Source: Paraburkholderia rhynchosiae (lineage in GTDB: Bacteria; Pseudomonadota; Gammaproteobacteria; Burkholderiales; Burkholderiaceae). From it: DNA of 64,000 nucleotides. The position numbers and the translations under genes were made by a program. The notes under the pieces were generated by a model. It was not told the DNA's origin, did no database searches, and worked only from the letters and a program-made list of their open reading frames with translations. The stretch lies in contig NZ_PNXY01000023.1 of assembly GCF_002879865.1 (NCBI RefSeq), positions 1 to 64,000 of the forward strand. The letters run 5' to 3'. Positions 44,297 to 53,623 of this stretch are shown here, piece after piece (the stretch's first letter is position 1; every line of letters begins with the position of its first letter).

Positions 44297-45421
44297 ATGT
44301 CCGACACGCCTGATTCGCCCGCCTCGCCTGCCTCCGATCCTACGGTGCGAACCCAGACCAACCGTGCGCGCCGCAGCACGGGCCGCACCGTGCTGTCGGA
44401 TGTCGCCAAGCTCGCGGGAGTCTCCACAGCAACGGTATCGCGTGTCTATAACGAGCCGGATAAAGTGTCCGCCAACGTGCGCGAGCGGGTCGAGCACGCC
44501 GCCGTCACGCTCAACTGGTTTCCCAATGCTGCGGGACGCGCGCTCGCGTCCACGCGCAGCCACATCGCCGGCATCATCATTCCAACGCTCGACGACCAGG
44601 TGTTCGCCTCGCAGGTGAGCGGCATGCAGGCTGCGTTCGCGGCGCGCGGCATCACACTCGTGCTCGGCTGCTCGAACTACGATCCCGCGCAAGCGCTGGT
44701 ACAAGTGCGGGCGATGCTCGCGCGCGGCGCCGAGGCAATGGCCGTGGTGGGCGAGGCTCATCCGCCCGAACTATTCGACGCGTTGCGGCTCTATCGCGTG
44801 CCGTATGCGGTGACGTACGCATATCGCGAGGACAGTCCGCACGATTGCATCGGCTTCGATAATTTCGCGGCCTACGTGCAGATGACCGAGCATCTGATCG
44901 GTCTCGGCCATCGCTCATTCGCCGTCTGCCTTCAGCCGACACGCGATAACGATCGCGTGCAGGCACGCGTCGCAGCCATTCGCGCGACGCTCGAGCGCCA
45001 CGGCCTCGCGGTGCGCCCCGAACACGTGTGCGAAGGCGAATCGACGATCGGCTTCGGGCGCCGCAGCCTGCGCTCAATCTGGCAAGCGCCGTGCGAACGG
45101 CCGAGCGCGATCATCTGCGGCAACGATCACATTGCGCTCGGTGTGCTGCGCGAAGCGGAAGAACTGGGCATTGAGATTCCGGGCGAACTCTCCGTGACGG
45201 GCTTCGACGATCTGGAGATTTCGAAAGAGATTCGCCCCACGCTGACAACAATGCGCGTCGACACCTACGAGATCGGACGGCTGACCGCGCAACATCTTCT
45301 CGACATACTCGACGGCAAGCGGCCGCAACACGGGCATGAAGTGCGCGCGCTATTAGAGATCAGGGAGTCCACCGGGCCGGCGCCCAACGCCCACGCCGGA
45401 GACGCCCGCCTACAGCGATAG
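44297..45421 (+). CDS. LacI-family transcriptional regulator
   Basis: 374 residues from ATG 44297. The helix-turn-helix is at about 33-55 (VLSDVAKLAGVSTATVSRVYNEPDKV), followed by hinge and sugar-binding core (GFDDLEISKEIRPTLTTMRVDTYEIG). The long N-terminal extension before the DNA-binding domain is Pro/Ser-rich. Probably represses the MFS-lyase genes through the two operators at 41.6-41.7 kb. Its 3' end overlaps the convergent Lrp gene by 12 bases. Confidence 0.9.
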   Translation: MSDTPDSPASPASDPTVRTQTNRARRSTGRTVLSDVAKLAGVSTATVSRVYNEPDKVSANVRERVEHAAVTLNWFPNAAGRALASTRSHIAGIIIPTLDDQVFASQVSGMQAAFAARGITLVLGCSNYDPAQALVQVRAMLARGAEAMAVVGEAHPPELFDALRLYRVPYAVTYAYREDSPHDCIGFDNFAAYVQMTEHLIGLGHRSFAVCLQPTRDNDRVQARVAAIRATLERHGLAVRPEHVCEGESTIGFGRRSLRSIWQAPCERPSAIICGNDHIALGVLREAEELGIEIPGELSVTGFDDLEISKEIRPTLTTMRVDTYEIGRLTAQHLLDILDGKRPQHGHEVRALLEIRESTGPAPNAHAGDARLQR

Positions 45422-45883
45422 AGGCAGCCTGTGCGTCTCCTTGATTGTATGCATGACGAACGCGCTTCTCACCTCACGCACATGCGGCAACGCCGCCAAC
45501 ACTTTCCGACTGAAATTCGCGAACGCGTCCAGGTCCGTTGCGACCACGCGCAACAGATAATCTTCCTCACCTGAGAGGATGAAGCAAGACATCACCTGGT
45601 CGACGACCTGCAACGCGCGCTCGAACTCGATCGCGTCACGCTCGTGGTGCGACGTGATTTTGACGAACACGAACGCGTCTATCCCCAGCCCCAACGCCTT
45701 GCGGTTCAATAGCAGACTGTAGCCGTCGATCACACCCGATTCTTCCATCCGCTTCACGCGCCGCCAGCACGGCGATACAGAACTGTTCGTCTTGTCAGCG
45801 AGCGCGGCCATCGAGATCCGGGGGTCTGTCTGCAGGAACGCGAGTATTTCCCGATCGGCAGACGACAGCATGGCTTGGTCCAT
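45410..45883 (-). CDS. Lrp/AsnC-family regulator (KynR-like)
   Basis: 157 residues from ATG 45883 (CGGAG upstream; longer frame rejected). Winged helix at about 8-60 (LSSADREILAFLQTDPRISMAALADKTNSS), then the RAM ligand-binding domain (FVFVKITSHHERDAIEFERAL, SGEEDYLLRVVATDLDAFANF). Divergent from the formamidase-dioxygenase fusion gene. Lrp-type KynR regulators, which respond to kynurenine, hold this same position beside kynurenine genes in Pseudomonas and Burkholderia, so it most likely controls the 46-54 kb unit. Confidence 0.85.
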   Translation of the reverse strand: MDQAMLSSADREILAFLQTDPRISMAALADKTNSSVSPCWRRVKRMEESGVIDGYSLLLNRKALGLGIDAFVFVKITSHHERDAIEFERALQVVDQVMSCFILSGEEDYLLRVVATDLDAFANFSRKVLAALPHVREVRSAFVMHTIKETHRLPLSL

Positions 45884-45912
45884 GAGAGGCTCCGTTAGCA
45901 CCATTGATTTGC

Positions 45913-45983
45913 GAGGCATCGCCTCAACCAGACACGATTTACCTTCTACTCGAATATAAGCGAAATTTCTTGCCGATATCGGC
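45913..45983. promoter_or_regulatory. Divergent regulatory region with two dyads
   Basis: Between the Lrp gene and the fusion gene are GAGGC-ATC-GCCTC (45913-45925) and the perfect palindrome GCCGATATCGGC (45972-45983), separated by an AT-rich stretch (CGAATATAAGCGAAATTTC). Candidate binding sites of the Lrp-type regulator. Confidence 0.45.
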
Positions 45984-46056
45984 TAGTCAGCAGACAAAGA
46001 TAGAAAAAACCGATCTCGCTGCCATTCCTACAATGTCCTCAGGTCTGGGAGCGATC

Positions 46057-47835
46057 ATGTGCAACGAATTAAAGCCTGACGATCTTGACTTGGCGTACTC
46101 GCCGAGATCAGTCGCAACCAATTATCGCGAAGTCATCGCGGAGTACGGGGCAAGCAGCCAGAGGACGCTTCAGCATGCCAAAGCGATGCGCGTGCCCTAT
46201 GGTGAAAGTCCCGACGAATACTCGATCATTCTGGAACCACCAGAAGTGCCGTATGCGCCGATGCTGGTCTTTTTTCACGGCGGCTACTGGCAAGAGCTTT
46301 CTGCCGACGTGTCGTGCTTTCCCGCGGACTCGCTTCTGTCACGAGGCTGCGCCTACGCGGCCGTGAACTACACGTTGGCCCCGAATGCGACGGTGCCGAC
46401 CATCGTCGCTCAATGCGTGAAAGCCCTGGTTTCTTTGGCCACCTTCAGACCGCACGCACGAATTGTCATTGCCGGCAGTTCCGCCGGCGCGCATCTCGCG
46501 GCGATGCTGATGTCCACCGACTGGCACGCTCACGGACTGAACGACGCACCATTCAGTGGCGCCATCCTCATCTCGGGCATCTACGACTTGCGTCCGCTCG
46601 TGACCACCTATATCAACAACCCGCTGGGACTGGATCTTGAAAGCGCGGCCGCCATGAGTCCGCAGTTGCTTGCTCTTCGAGTCGCTGTTCCTACGGTCGT
46701 CTGTTGGGGCGAACATGAAACGCTCGCGTTCAAACAACAGAGCCGCGACTATGCGGCCGCTATTTCGCAGTCCGGTGGTCAGGTCTCCCAGTACGAAGTC
46801 GCCAATCGAAACCACTTCGACATTCTGTTCGACCTATCGAGCCCAACGAACCAGCCCGGCATCGACACCCTTCAATTACTCGAGAGACAAATCATGAATA
46901 GACCACGCAAGCGCGTCATCCCTGAAGTGCGAAACCCCGTTCTCGAACTGTCGCTCGTCAAAGACGTGTCGACCTCTACAAACGAAAGCCGGGAAGAAAC
47001 GGTCAAGACCACGTCGGGCGAACCGTTGATTGCATTCGGAGGCAAGAGCAACCCATTCATCGACTATCACCGCAACGACCTGCTGCTGAGCATCCAGCAT
47101 ATGCGCAGCGAAGGCCATGACGAGATGGTGTTTATCCTGATGACGCAATGCAAGGAACTTACGTTCAAGGCGATTCACTATGAAGCCTACAACATGCAGT
47201 TGCGCATCAAGTCCGACGACGTGGCCGGCGCGCTCGCGTTAGTGCCCAGAATCAAGCGTCTTTTTGAATACCTCGTCAAGACGTGGGACGTGCTCTCGAC
47301 TATCACGACCAGCGGCTTCAACGAATTCCGCGACTGTCTCGGCGTTTCGTCAGGGCAGCAGTCGTACATGTATCGGCACGTTGAATTCATTCTCGGCAAC
47401 AAGTCCGTGCGCCTCGCGCAGGCTCATGCGAACAATCCGGATGTCTATCCGCAACTGGAGGGATCCCTGAATGCGCCGAGCCTCTATGACGATGTACTCG
47501 CACTGCTGCATCGTCGTGGGATTTCGATTCCCGCCAATGCGCTACAGCGGGACTGGTCCGAGACCTACACGTCGAACCCCGAGGTCGAGAAAGCGTGGCT
47601 CGAGGTCTATAGCGATCCGATGCCGGATAACGATCTCTACATGCTGGGCGAAGGTCTCATAGAAATCGCCAACCTGTTCTCGCAGTATCGGTGGCGCCAT
47701 TTCACGTCGGTCGAACGTATTCTCGGCTTCAAACCGGGCACGGGCGGATCGGCGGGTGTGGGCTGGCTTAAACACGTCGTCGAGCATCGCTTCTTCCCCG
47801 AATTGTGGGCCATCCGTACCGTGTTGGGGGCGTGA
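46057..47835 (+). CDS. Fusion of arylformamidase-like hydrolase and tryptophan 2,3-dioxygenase-like domain
   Basis: 592 residues from ATG 46057 (GGGAG upstream). Residues about 1-290 are an alpha/beta hydrolase of the kynurenine formamidase (AFMID) type: oxyanion motif HGGYW (74-78), nucleophile Ser142 in GSSAG, and a likely catalytic His253 (NRNHFD). After a linker, residues about 330-592 are a TDO-like heme domain: Arg440 (SYMYRHVEF), proximal heme ligand His548 (RWRHFTSVERILG) and Thr562 (GTGGS) all match TDO, His548 and Thr562 at the same 14-residue spacing. The distal His of TDO is replaced by Thr363 (FILMTQCKEL). One chain would thus open an indole ring and remove the formyl group. The substrate may not be plain tryptophan. 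Confidence 0.85.
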   Translation: MCNELKPDDLDLAYSPRSVATNYREVIAEYGASSQRTLQHAKAMRVPYGESPDEYSIILEPPEVPYAPMLVFFHGGYWQELSADVSCFPADSLLSRGCAYAAVNYTLAPNATVPTIVAQCVKALVSLATFRPHARIVIAGSSAGAHLAAMLMSTDWHAHGLNDAPFSGAILISGIYDLRPLVTTYINNPLGLDLESAAAMSPQLLALRVAVPTVVCWGEHETLAFKQQSRDYAAAISQSGGQVSQYEVANRNHFDILFDLSSPTNQPGIDTLQLLERQIMNRPRKRVIPEVRNPVLELSLVKDVSTSTNESREETVKTTSGEPLIAFGGKSNPFIDYHRNDLLLSIQHMRSEGHDEMVFILMTQCKELTFKAIHYEAYNMQLRIKSDDVAGALALVPRIKRLFEYLVKTWDVLSTITTSGFNEFRDCLGVSSGQQSYMYRHVEFILGNKSVRLAQAHANNPDVYPQLEGSLNAPSLYDDVLALLHRRGISIPANALQRDWSETYTSNPEVEKAWLEVYSDPMPDNDLYMLGEGLIEIANLFSQYRWRHFTSVERILGFKPGTGGSAGVGWLKHVVEHRFFPELWAIRTVLGA

Positions 47836-49067
47836 TGGATTGCAGCGCAACAGCCAAGCCGATGATCGACGCGGGCGACATGTTGGCAGAAACACGCGAA
47901 AGATTTTGCATTCCCGAAGGCGTCCGTTACTTCGACGGCAACTCGCTAGGCTTGATGCCAAAAGTCGTTCAGTTGCACGCATCCAATGTAATCACGCACG
48001 AATGGGGCACGGGCTTGATTCATTCGTGGCATGACGCCGAGTGGCGAACCTTGCCGCAGCGAACCGGCGCCAAAATTGCAGCGCTGATCGGGGCGGAACC
48101 GCAACAGGTCGTCGCTTGCGACTCGACGTCGGTCAATCTGTTCAAAGTGCTGGTCAGTGCGGTGCGTCTGCGAGCGGGCCGTCAAAAAATCGTCACGGAC
48201 TCCGATGCTTTTCCGACCGATCTCTACATAGTCGGGCAGGTTGCCAGGCTCTTCGGCCTCACCGTCGTCGGGGTGCCCGCACGTGAGATCAATGACAACC
48301 TCGACGAAGACGTCGCCGCTGTCGTTCTCACGCATGTGGACTACCGCAGTGCCGAGATCTACGACATGCAAGCCTACACACAGAGAGCCCACGAAGCGGG
48401 CGCGTTGATCGTGTGGGATCTGTCTCACACCGCCGGGGCCGTACCTTGCGATCTCGACGGCAGCGGTGCGGACTTCGCCGTGGGATGTGGCTACAAGTAC
48501 CTCAACGGCGGGCCTGGCGCGCCGGCGTATCTCTACGTCGCCGAACGTCACGCCGATGCCTGCGAACAGCCGCTTGCAGGATGGTTCGGTCACGCTCGCC
48601 CGTTCGACTTCGCGCCAGACTACAAGCCCGCATCGGGCACTGTACGTTTCCTGTGCGGAACGAACCCCGTCATCGGGCTCTCCGTGCTCTCACGCGCATT
48701 GGACATTTTCGAAGGTGTTTGTCTGAGCGATCTTCGAAGCAGAAGCATTCGGCTCACCGCACTCTTCATCGACAGCGTGGACAAGCATCTGAGTTCACAT
48801 GGATTCGCCGTCGCTTCGCCTCGCGACGCCACGCGGCGGGGCAGTCACGTATCACTACGCCATCAGCATGGTTATGGCGTCATGCAGGAATTGGCGAAGC
48901 GCAAGTTCATCGGCGACTTCCGCATGCCCGACTACATGCGATTCGGCTTTGCACCGCTATACAACAACGACGAGGACGTCCACGCGCTGATCGATGCGAT
49001 AGATCAGATCATGATCTCGCGCGACTGGGAAAAGCCGGAGTATCAGCAGCGGCGCGATTTCACGTAA
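47835..49067 (+). CDS. kynU: Kynureninase
   Basis: 410 residues from ATG 47835, overlapping the previous stop by one base (TGATG), so translationally coupled. A type I PLP enzyme; the cofactor lysine is Lys221 (CGYKYLNGGPGAP), and VWDLSHTAGAVPCDL and YFDGNSLG are kynureninase landmarks. It splits kynurenine, or a hydroxykynurenine, into an anthranilate and alanine. It directly follows the ring-opening fusion enzyme in the pathway and in the operon. Confidence 0.92.
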   Translation: MDCSATAKPMIDAGDMLAETRERFCIPEGVRYFDGNSLGLMPKVVQLHASNVITHEWGTGLIHSWHDAEWRTLPQRTGAKIAALIGAEPQQVVACDSTSVNLFKVLVSAVRLRAGRQKIVTDSDAFPTDLYIVGQVARLFGLTVVGVPAREINDNLDEDVAAVVLTHVDYRSAEIYDMQAYTQRAHEAGALIVWDLSHTAGAVPCDLDGSGADFAVGCGYKYLNGGPGAPAYLYVAERHADACEQPLAGWFGHARPFDFAPDYKPASGTVRFLCGTNPVIGLSVLSRALDIFEGVCLSDLRSRSIRLTALFIDSVDKHLSSHGFAVASPRDATRRGSHVSLRHQHGYGVMQELAKRKFIGDFRMPDYMRFGFAPLYNNDEDVHALIDAIDQIMISRDWEKPEYQQRRDFT

Positions 49068-49120
49068 CGCAGTAGCCGGCGCGTCGACCGCGCCGTACAA
49101 CGATTACAAAACAAGGAGAC

Positions 49121-50524
49121 ATGATGTCACCAGGAAACTTCGATTCGATTGCCGCACGCGAGAGCGACCTCGAAAAGCGTCTCACGCCACGGCAACTCAC
49201 AATGATCGCAATTGGCAGCGCGATTGGGACGGGTCTTTTTCTCGGTAGCGGAGCCGCGATACAGATGGCGGGGCCGAGCGTTATCGTCAGTTATGCAATA
49301 GGCGCGCTCGTCGCTCTTCTGCTGATGGGCTGCCTCGCGGAGATGGTGATCGCGCATCCCACGACGGGGTCTTTCGGCGCGTATGCAGAGCATTACCTCG
49401 GAGCACGGATAGGCTTTCTGGTGCGCTACACCTACTGGGTGTCCGTCGTGCTGGTGATCGGCGCCGAAGTCACAGCCATTTCCGTGTACATGCAATACTG
49501 GTTCCCCGTAACACCGGCCTGGGTCTGGATCACCGGGTTTTCCGCGCTGTTGATCGTGGTCAACGCGAGCAGCGTGAACATTTTCGGAACCGCGGAGTAC
49601 TGGTTCGCAACAGTCAAGGTGGCCGCGATTATCGGCTTCATTGTCATCGGCGGTCTCACCGTATGGCAAGCGCCGACGGGCGGCGCCGTTGGCCTTGGCA
49701 ACTATTTCGCAAACGAGGGATTCTTTCCCAAAGGCTTCGCGGGAACGTGGTACGCCGTCGTCATCGCGATCTTCAGTTTTATCGGCATTGAATTCATCGC
49801 CGTGGCGGCCGGCGAAGCGAAGCAGCCGCAAGAGGCCGCCCGCACCGCGTTCAAATCCGCTGTTCTCCGGCTATTCCTGTTCTACATCGTCACCATTGCG
49901 TTGACTGTTGCAATCGTCCCGTGGCAGCGGGCCGGCACGGGAGAGAGTCCGTTCGTCCTCGTTATGCAATTGCTCGGCATTCCGTTCGGCGCGAGCGTGA
50001 TGAACTTCGTCGTCGTGACTGCCGCTTTATCGGCGATGAACGCTCAGTTGTACGTAGCGACGCGCATGATTTTTAGTCTTTCACGCAGCGGACAGGCGCC
50101 CGCCTTCCTCGGCATCATCGGGCGCAACGGAGTGCCGTCGCGCGCACTCCTCTTCTCGACCTTCGGTGTGGCGTTCGCCGCCGTCTGCAGCGTGATCATC
50201 CCTGGCGATTCATTCCTGCTGGTGATGTCCATCGCAATGTTCGGCGCGCTGTTCGCATGGTTCATGATCTTCGTCACGCACTATCGCTTCCGCCGCGTCG
50301 CCGAGCGCAACGGCACGCATCTTACCTTCCGCATCTGGGGATTCCCGTTCCTGACAATCACCGGGGGCGTGCTCATGTTCGCCGTGCTCGCGACAACATT
50401 GGTGCTGCCCGCATTTCGCATGACTTTGCTCACTGGCATCCCGCTACTGGTTGTGCTGAGCGTTGTATACCAGTTCGTCAAAGGCCGCACGAATGCGCGC
50501 CTCATCGGGAAGGAGGCATTGTGA
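49121..50524 (+). CDS. APC-family amino-acid permease
   Basis: 467 residues, 12 predicted membrane segments. The amino-acid transporter signature IGSAIGTGLFLGSGAAIQMAGP is at about 30-50, with IFSFIGIEFIAVAAGEAKQP as the second hallmark, closest to the GABA/aromatic permease branch. AAGGAG precedes ATG 49121. As the only transporter in the unit it probably brings in the starting amino acid (tryptophan-like or kynurenine-like). The stop overlaps the next start by four bases. Confidence 0.9.
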   Translation: MMSPGNFDSIAARESDLEKRLTPRQLTMIAIGSAIGTGLFLGSGAAIQMAGPSVIVSYAIGALVALLLMGCLAEMVIAHPTTGSFGAYAEHYLGARIGFLVRYTYWVSVVLVIGAEVTAISVYMQYWFPVTPAWVWITGFSALLIVVNASSVNIFGTAEYWFATVKVAAIIGFIVIGGLTVWQAPTGGAVGLGNYFANEGFFPKGFAGTWYAVVIAIFSFIGIEFIAVAAGEAKQPQEAARTAFKSAVLRLFLFYIVTIALTVAIVPWQRAGTGESPFVLVMQLLGIPFGASVMNFVVVTAALSAMNAQLYVATRMIFSLSRSGQAPAFLGIIGRNGVPSRALLFSTFGVAFAAVCSVIIPGDSFLLVMSIAMFGALFAWFMIFVTHYRFRRVAERNGTHLTFRIWGFPFLTITGGVLMFAVLATTLVLPAFRMTLLTGIPLLVVLSVVYQFVKGRTNARLIGKEAL

Positions 50525-51585
50525 AAACCTATCCGACACCATTCATCGCCGCCGCGGTCCAGGCGGCCCCCATTTACCTCGACGCGGACGCAACGATCGA
50601 ACTCGCCTGCTCGCTGATCCACGAAGCTGCAAGACAAGGCGCACGTCTTGTTGCGTTTCCCGAGGTATTCGTCGCGGGCTATCCGTATTGGAACTGGACA
50701 ATGACGCCGGTTCAAGGCAGCTCGTGGTACGAGCGCCTTTACGTCAATTCGATCGACGTCCCGGGTCCGCACGTCGACCGGCTTTGCGCGGCAGCGCGTG
50801 AGGCGAACTGCTTTGTCGTGATCGGCGTGAACGAGCGCGGAGCGCACAGCTACGGCGTGCTGTATAACACCGTGCTGTTCATCGGCGCAGACGGCAGTCT
50901 GCTCGGGCGGCATCGCAAGCTCGTACCGACATGGGCGGAGAAGCTGACCTGGACCGGCGGCGACGGCAGCTCGCTGACCGTGTACGACACCGAGATCGGC
51001 CCACTGGGCGCACTGGCCTGCGGCGAAAACACAAACACGCTCGCGCGTTTTTCATTGCTTGCGCAGGGCGAACTGATTCACGTGGCCAACTACATCGCAC
51101 TGCCCGTCGCGCCCGCGGACTACGACATGGTCGAAGCGATCAAGGTCCGCGCGGCTGCGCATTCATTCGAGGGCAAGCTGTTTTCGATCGTCTCCTGCTC
51201 GAGCCTCTCAGAAGAGATCGTCGACTGCATCGCGGGTAATGACGCCGCTGTGCGCGCACTGCTCAAACGCGAACACAGCGCCTTCTCAGGGATCTTCGGT
51301 CCGGACGGCCGCCTGTTGACCGAGCCCTTGATCGACCGCGAAGGAATCGTCTATGCGGAGATCGACTTGTCGCGCTGCATACAGCCGAAGCAAATGCACG
51401 ACATCGTGGGTCACTACAACCGCTTCGATATTTTCAGCCTGACCGTGGACAAGCGCTCAAAGGCGCCGGTACAGATCATCGGCCAGCCAGCGGAAAACCC
51501 GTCTCACGGTAGACGCGATAGCGCCGCCCTGGAGAGTCTCGCGGCCGGATCGCCCGGTACGATTGAGGGGAAGCGGCATGCATGA
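50521..51585 (+). CDS. Nitrilase-superfamily carbon-nitrogen hydrolase
   Basis: 354 residues from GTG 50521 (AAGGAGG upstream; overlaps the permease stop). The catalytic triad is complete: Glu48 (FPEVFVAGYPYW), Lys133 (HRKLVPTW) and Cys167 (ACGENTNTLARF). Cys-Gly-Glu-Asn rather than Cys-Trp-Glu-Asn places it in a side branch of nitrilases proper. In this operon a nitrile substrate is not obvious; hydrolysis of an amide such as maleamate would complete the pathway (inference). A true arylacetonitrilase or indoleacetonitrile hydrolase is the alternative. Confidence 0.85.
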   Translation: MKTYPTPFIAAAVQAAPIYLDADATIELACSLIHEAARQGARLVAFPEVFVAGYPYWNWTMTPVQGSSWYERLYVNSIDVPGPHVDRLCAAAREANCFVVIGVNERGAHSYGVLYNTVLFIGADGSLLGRHRKLVPTWAEKLTWTGGDGSSLTVYDTEIGPLGALACGENTNTLARFSLLAQGELIHVANYIALPVAPADYDMVEAIKVRAAAHSFEGKLFSIVSCSSLSEEIVDCIAGNDAAVRALLKREHSAFSGIFGPDGRLLTEPLIDREGIVYAEIDLSRCIQPKQMHDIVGHYNRFDIFSLTVDKRSKAPVQIIGQPAENPSHGRRDSAALESLAAGSPGTIEGKRHA

Positions 51586-52678
51586 CGACAACGTAGCCGG
51601 ACGCGCACGCGTCGTCGAAACGCCCGAGCTCGCCGCGTTCTACCGCGCGCTTGCACAGCACGAAGCCGGCGCGCTCTGGACCGTGGCTAATGACATCGAG
51701 CCATGGGAACCCAAGCCGCACGCTATTCCGATGTTGTGGAGCTACGAAGCACTGAGACCCATGGTCTTGCAATCGCTGGAACTAGTGCGGCCAGAGGATG
51801 CCGGACGACGCGTGGTGATGCTCGTGAACCCCAAGCGGCGCGACGTCAGCGCGGCGGTTGGCTGGCTCTACACCGGAATTCAGGTGATGAAGCCAGGCGA
51901 GGCAGCATCGGCGCATCGACATATGGCGTCGGCGCTGCGCTTCATTATCGAAGGCAGTGGCGCCTACACCGTCGTCGACGGAGAGAGATTGACGCTTCAG
52001 GCAAACGACTTTGTGATCACGCCCAACGGTACGTGGCATGAGCATGGCAACGACGGCGGCACCTCGCCTTGCATCTGGCAGGACGGGCTCGACATTCCGC
52101 TAATCAACGCGCTGGAGGCGAACTTCTATCAAGTCCACCCGGAGCTTCACCAGAGCGTCGCGCGACCCGTGAACGCCTCGCACCTGGCCTACGGCAACCC
52201 CGCGCTGAAACCGCTCGAACCGGATTGGCGCAAACCGTATTCCCCGCTGTTGAAATTCAGTTGGGAGCGCACCTACGAAGCGCTGTCCCACTACGCAGGC
52301 GTGACGGATGGCTCACCATTCGACGGCGTCGTCATGGAATACGTCAATCCGCTGACCGGCGGTTCCGTGATGCCGACCATGGGCGCGCAGATGCAGATGC
52401 TGCGTGGTGGAGAAAGCACCCGGGCGCACAGGCATACGGGCAACGTCATCTATCACGTCGCAAAAGGGTCCGGTCACTCGGTTATCGGCGGCACGGGGTT
52501 CGACTGGAAAGAGCATGACATTTTCTGCGTGCCGTCCTGGACCTGGCATGAACACGCAAACGCATCGGCATCGGACGATGCATGCCTGTTCTCCTTCAAC
52601 GACTTTCCCGTCATGAAATCGCTCGCTATCTACCACGAGCAGGCCTACGTGCCGAATGACGGCCACCAGGCCTATTAA
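51578..52678 (+). CDS. Gentisate 1,2-dioxygenase-like bicupin ring-cleaving dioxygenase
   Basis: 366 residues from ATG 51578 (overlaps the nitrilase gene by eight bases; GAGGGGAA upstream). The first cupin carries the iron ligands His113 and His115 (HRHMAS) and His154 (WHEHGN). A second cupin repeats the pattern (HRHTGN, WHEHAN), as in gentisate, salicylate and 1-hydroxy-2-naphthoate dioxygenases. These cleave between the carboxyl-bearing carbon and its hydroxyl- or amino-bearing neighbour. Downstream of kynureninase, 5-hydroxyanthranilate is a fitting substrate; cleavage would give maleamylpyruvate. Confidence 0.85.
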   Translation: MHDDNVAGRARVVETPELAAFYRALAQHEAGALWTVANDIEPWEPKPHAIPMLWSYEALRPMVLQSLELVRPEDAGRRVVMLVNPKRRDVSAAVGWLYTGIQVMKPGEAASAHRHMASALRFIIEGSGAYTVVDGERLTLQANDFVITPNGTWHEHGNDGGTSPCIWQDGLDIPLINALEANFYQVHPELHQSVARPVNASHLAYGNPALKPLEPDWRKPYSPLLKFSWERTYEALSHYAGVTDGSPFDGVVMEYVNPLTGGSVMPTMGAQMQMLRGGESTRAHRHTGNVIYHVAKGSGHSVIGGTGFDWKEHDIFCVPSWTWHEHANASASDDACLFSFNDFPVMKSLAIYHEQAYVPNDGHQAY

Positions 52679-52696
52679 GCGACCATCGAGGAAAAA

Positions 52697-53611
52697 ATGC
52701 AGTTAGTCACCTATCAGGATCTCGCACGTGAGGAAGCGGCGCGCGTGGGCGTTGTGCTTGACGAACATGTCGTCGACGTTGCGCTGTTGGGTTTGCAAGC
52801 GAATGCGGGCCTGCCGTCGACGATGCTCGGCCTCATCGACGCAGGGCCAGCGGCGCTGGATCTACTCCGCGATCTGATCGCGACGCATCGAGAACGTTGG
52901 CCCGTCGGCACCGCCACCTGGCTCAGCAACGTCAGATTGCTCGCACCGATTCCGCGTCCGCGCAAGAACATCTTCGGCATCGGCTTGAATTATGTGGATC
53001 ACGTCGCCGAATCGAGCCGTTCGCTCGACACGGAAAAAGAAATGCCCGCAAAGCCGGTGGTGTTCAGCAAACCACCGACTACTGTAATCGGCCCGAACGA
53101 CGCCATTGAACACAACAGCAAAATCACGCAGCAACTCGACTGGGAAGTCGAGCTTGGCGTCGTGATCGGGCGAACCGCAAAAGGCATCGCCGAAGCCGAT
53201 GCGATGGCCTACGTATTCGGCTACACAGTGATCAACGACATCAGCGCTCGCGACAACCGCCGTGCCGGACAATGGATTTTTTCGAAGGGCCAGGACACTT
53301 ACTGTCCTATGGGCCCGTGCATCGTCACGGCTGACGAAATCCCCGATCCGCATAACCTCGAATTGTCGCTGACTAAAAACGGCCACATCATGCAGCAGGC
53401 CAATACCGCATTGATGTACTTCAAGATCCCCGCGCTGATCGCCGATATCGCCTCGGCCATCACACTCGAACCCGGCGACATCATCGCGACCGGAACACCG
53501 TCGGGAGTCGGCGCGGGCCGCACGCCGCAGGAATGGATGCATCCAGGCGACGTGATCGAAGCATGCGTCGAACGGATCGGCACGCTGCGCAATCCCGTTG
53601 TCTCCGTCTAG
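52697..53611 (+). CDS. Fumarylacetoacetate-hydrolase-family hydrolase
   Basis: 304 residues; FAH domain from about residue 95: IFGIGLNYVDHVAES, KPPTTVIGPNDAI, metal-binding DWEVELGVVIG, NDISARDNR and the closing GDIIATGTPSGVGAGR. It would hydrolyse the carbon-carbon bond of an acylpyruvate, here maleylpyruvate- or maleamylpyruvate-type, releasing pyruvate. Eighteen bases after the dioxygenase gene. Confidence 0.9.
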   Translation: MQLVTYQDLAREEAARVGVVLDEHVVDVALLGLQANAGLPSTMLGLIDAGPAALDLLRDLIATHRERWPVGTATWLSNVRLLAPIPRPRKNIFGIGLNYVDHVAESSRSLDTEKEMPAKPVVFSKPPTTVIGPNDAIEHNSKITQQLDWEVELGVVIGRTAKGIAEADAMAYVFGYTVINDISARDNRRAGQWIFSKGQDTYCPMGPCIVTADEIPDPHNLELSLTKNGHIMQQANTALMYFKIPALIADIASAITLEPGDIIATGTPSGVGAGRTPQEWMHPGDVIEACVERIGTLRNPVVSV

Positions 53612-53623
53612 CAGGAAGACCCC

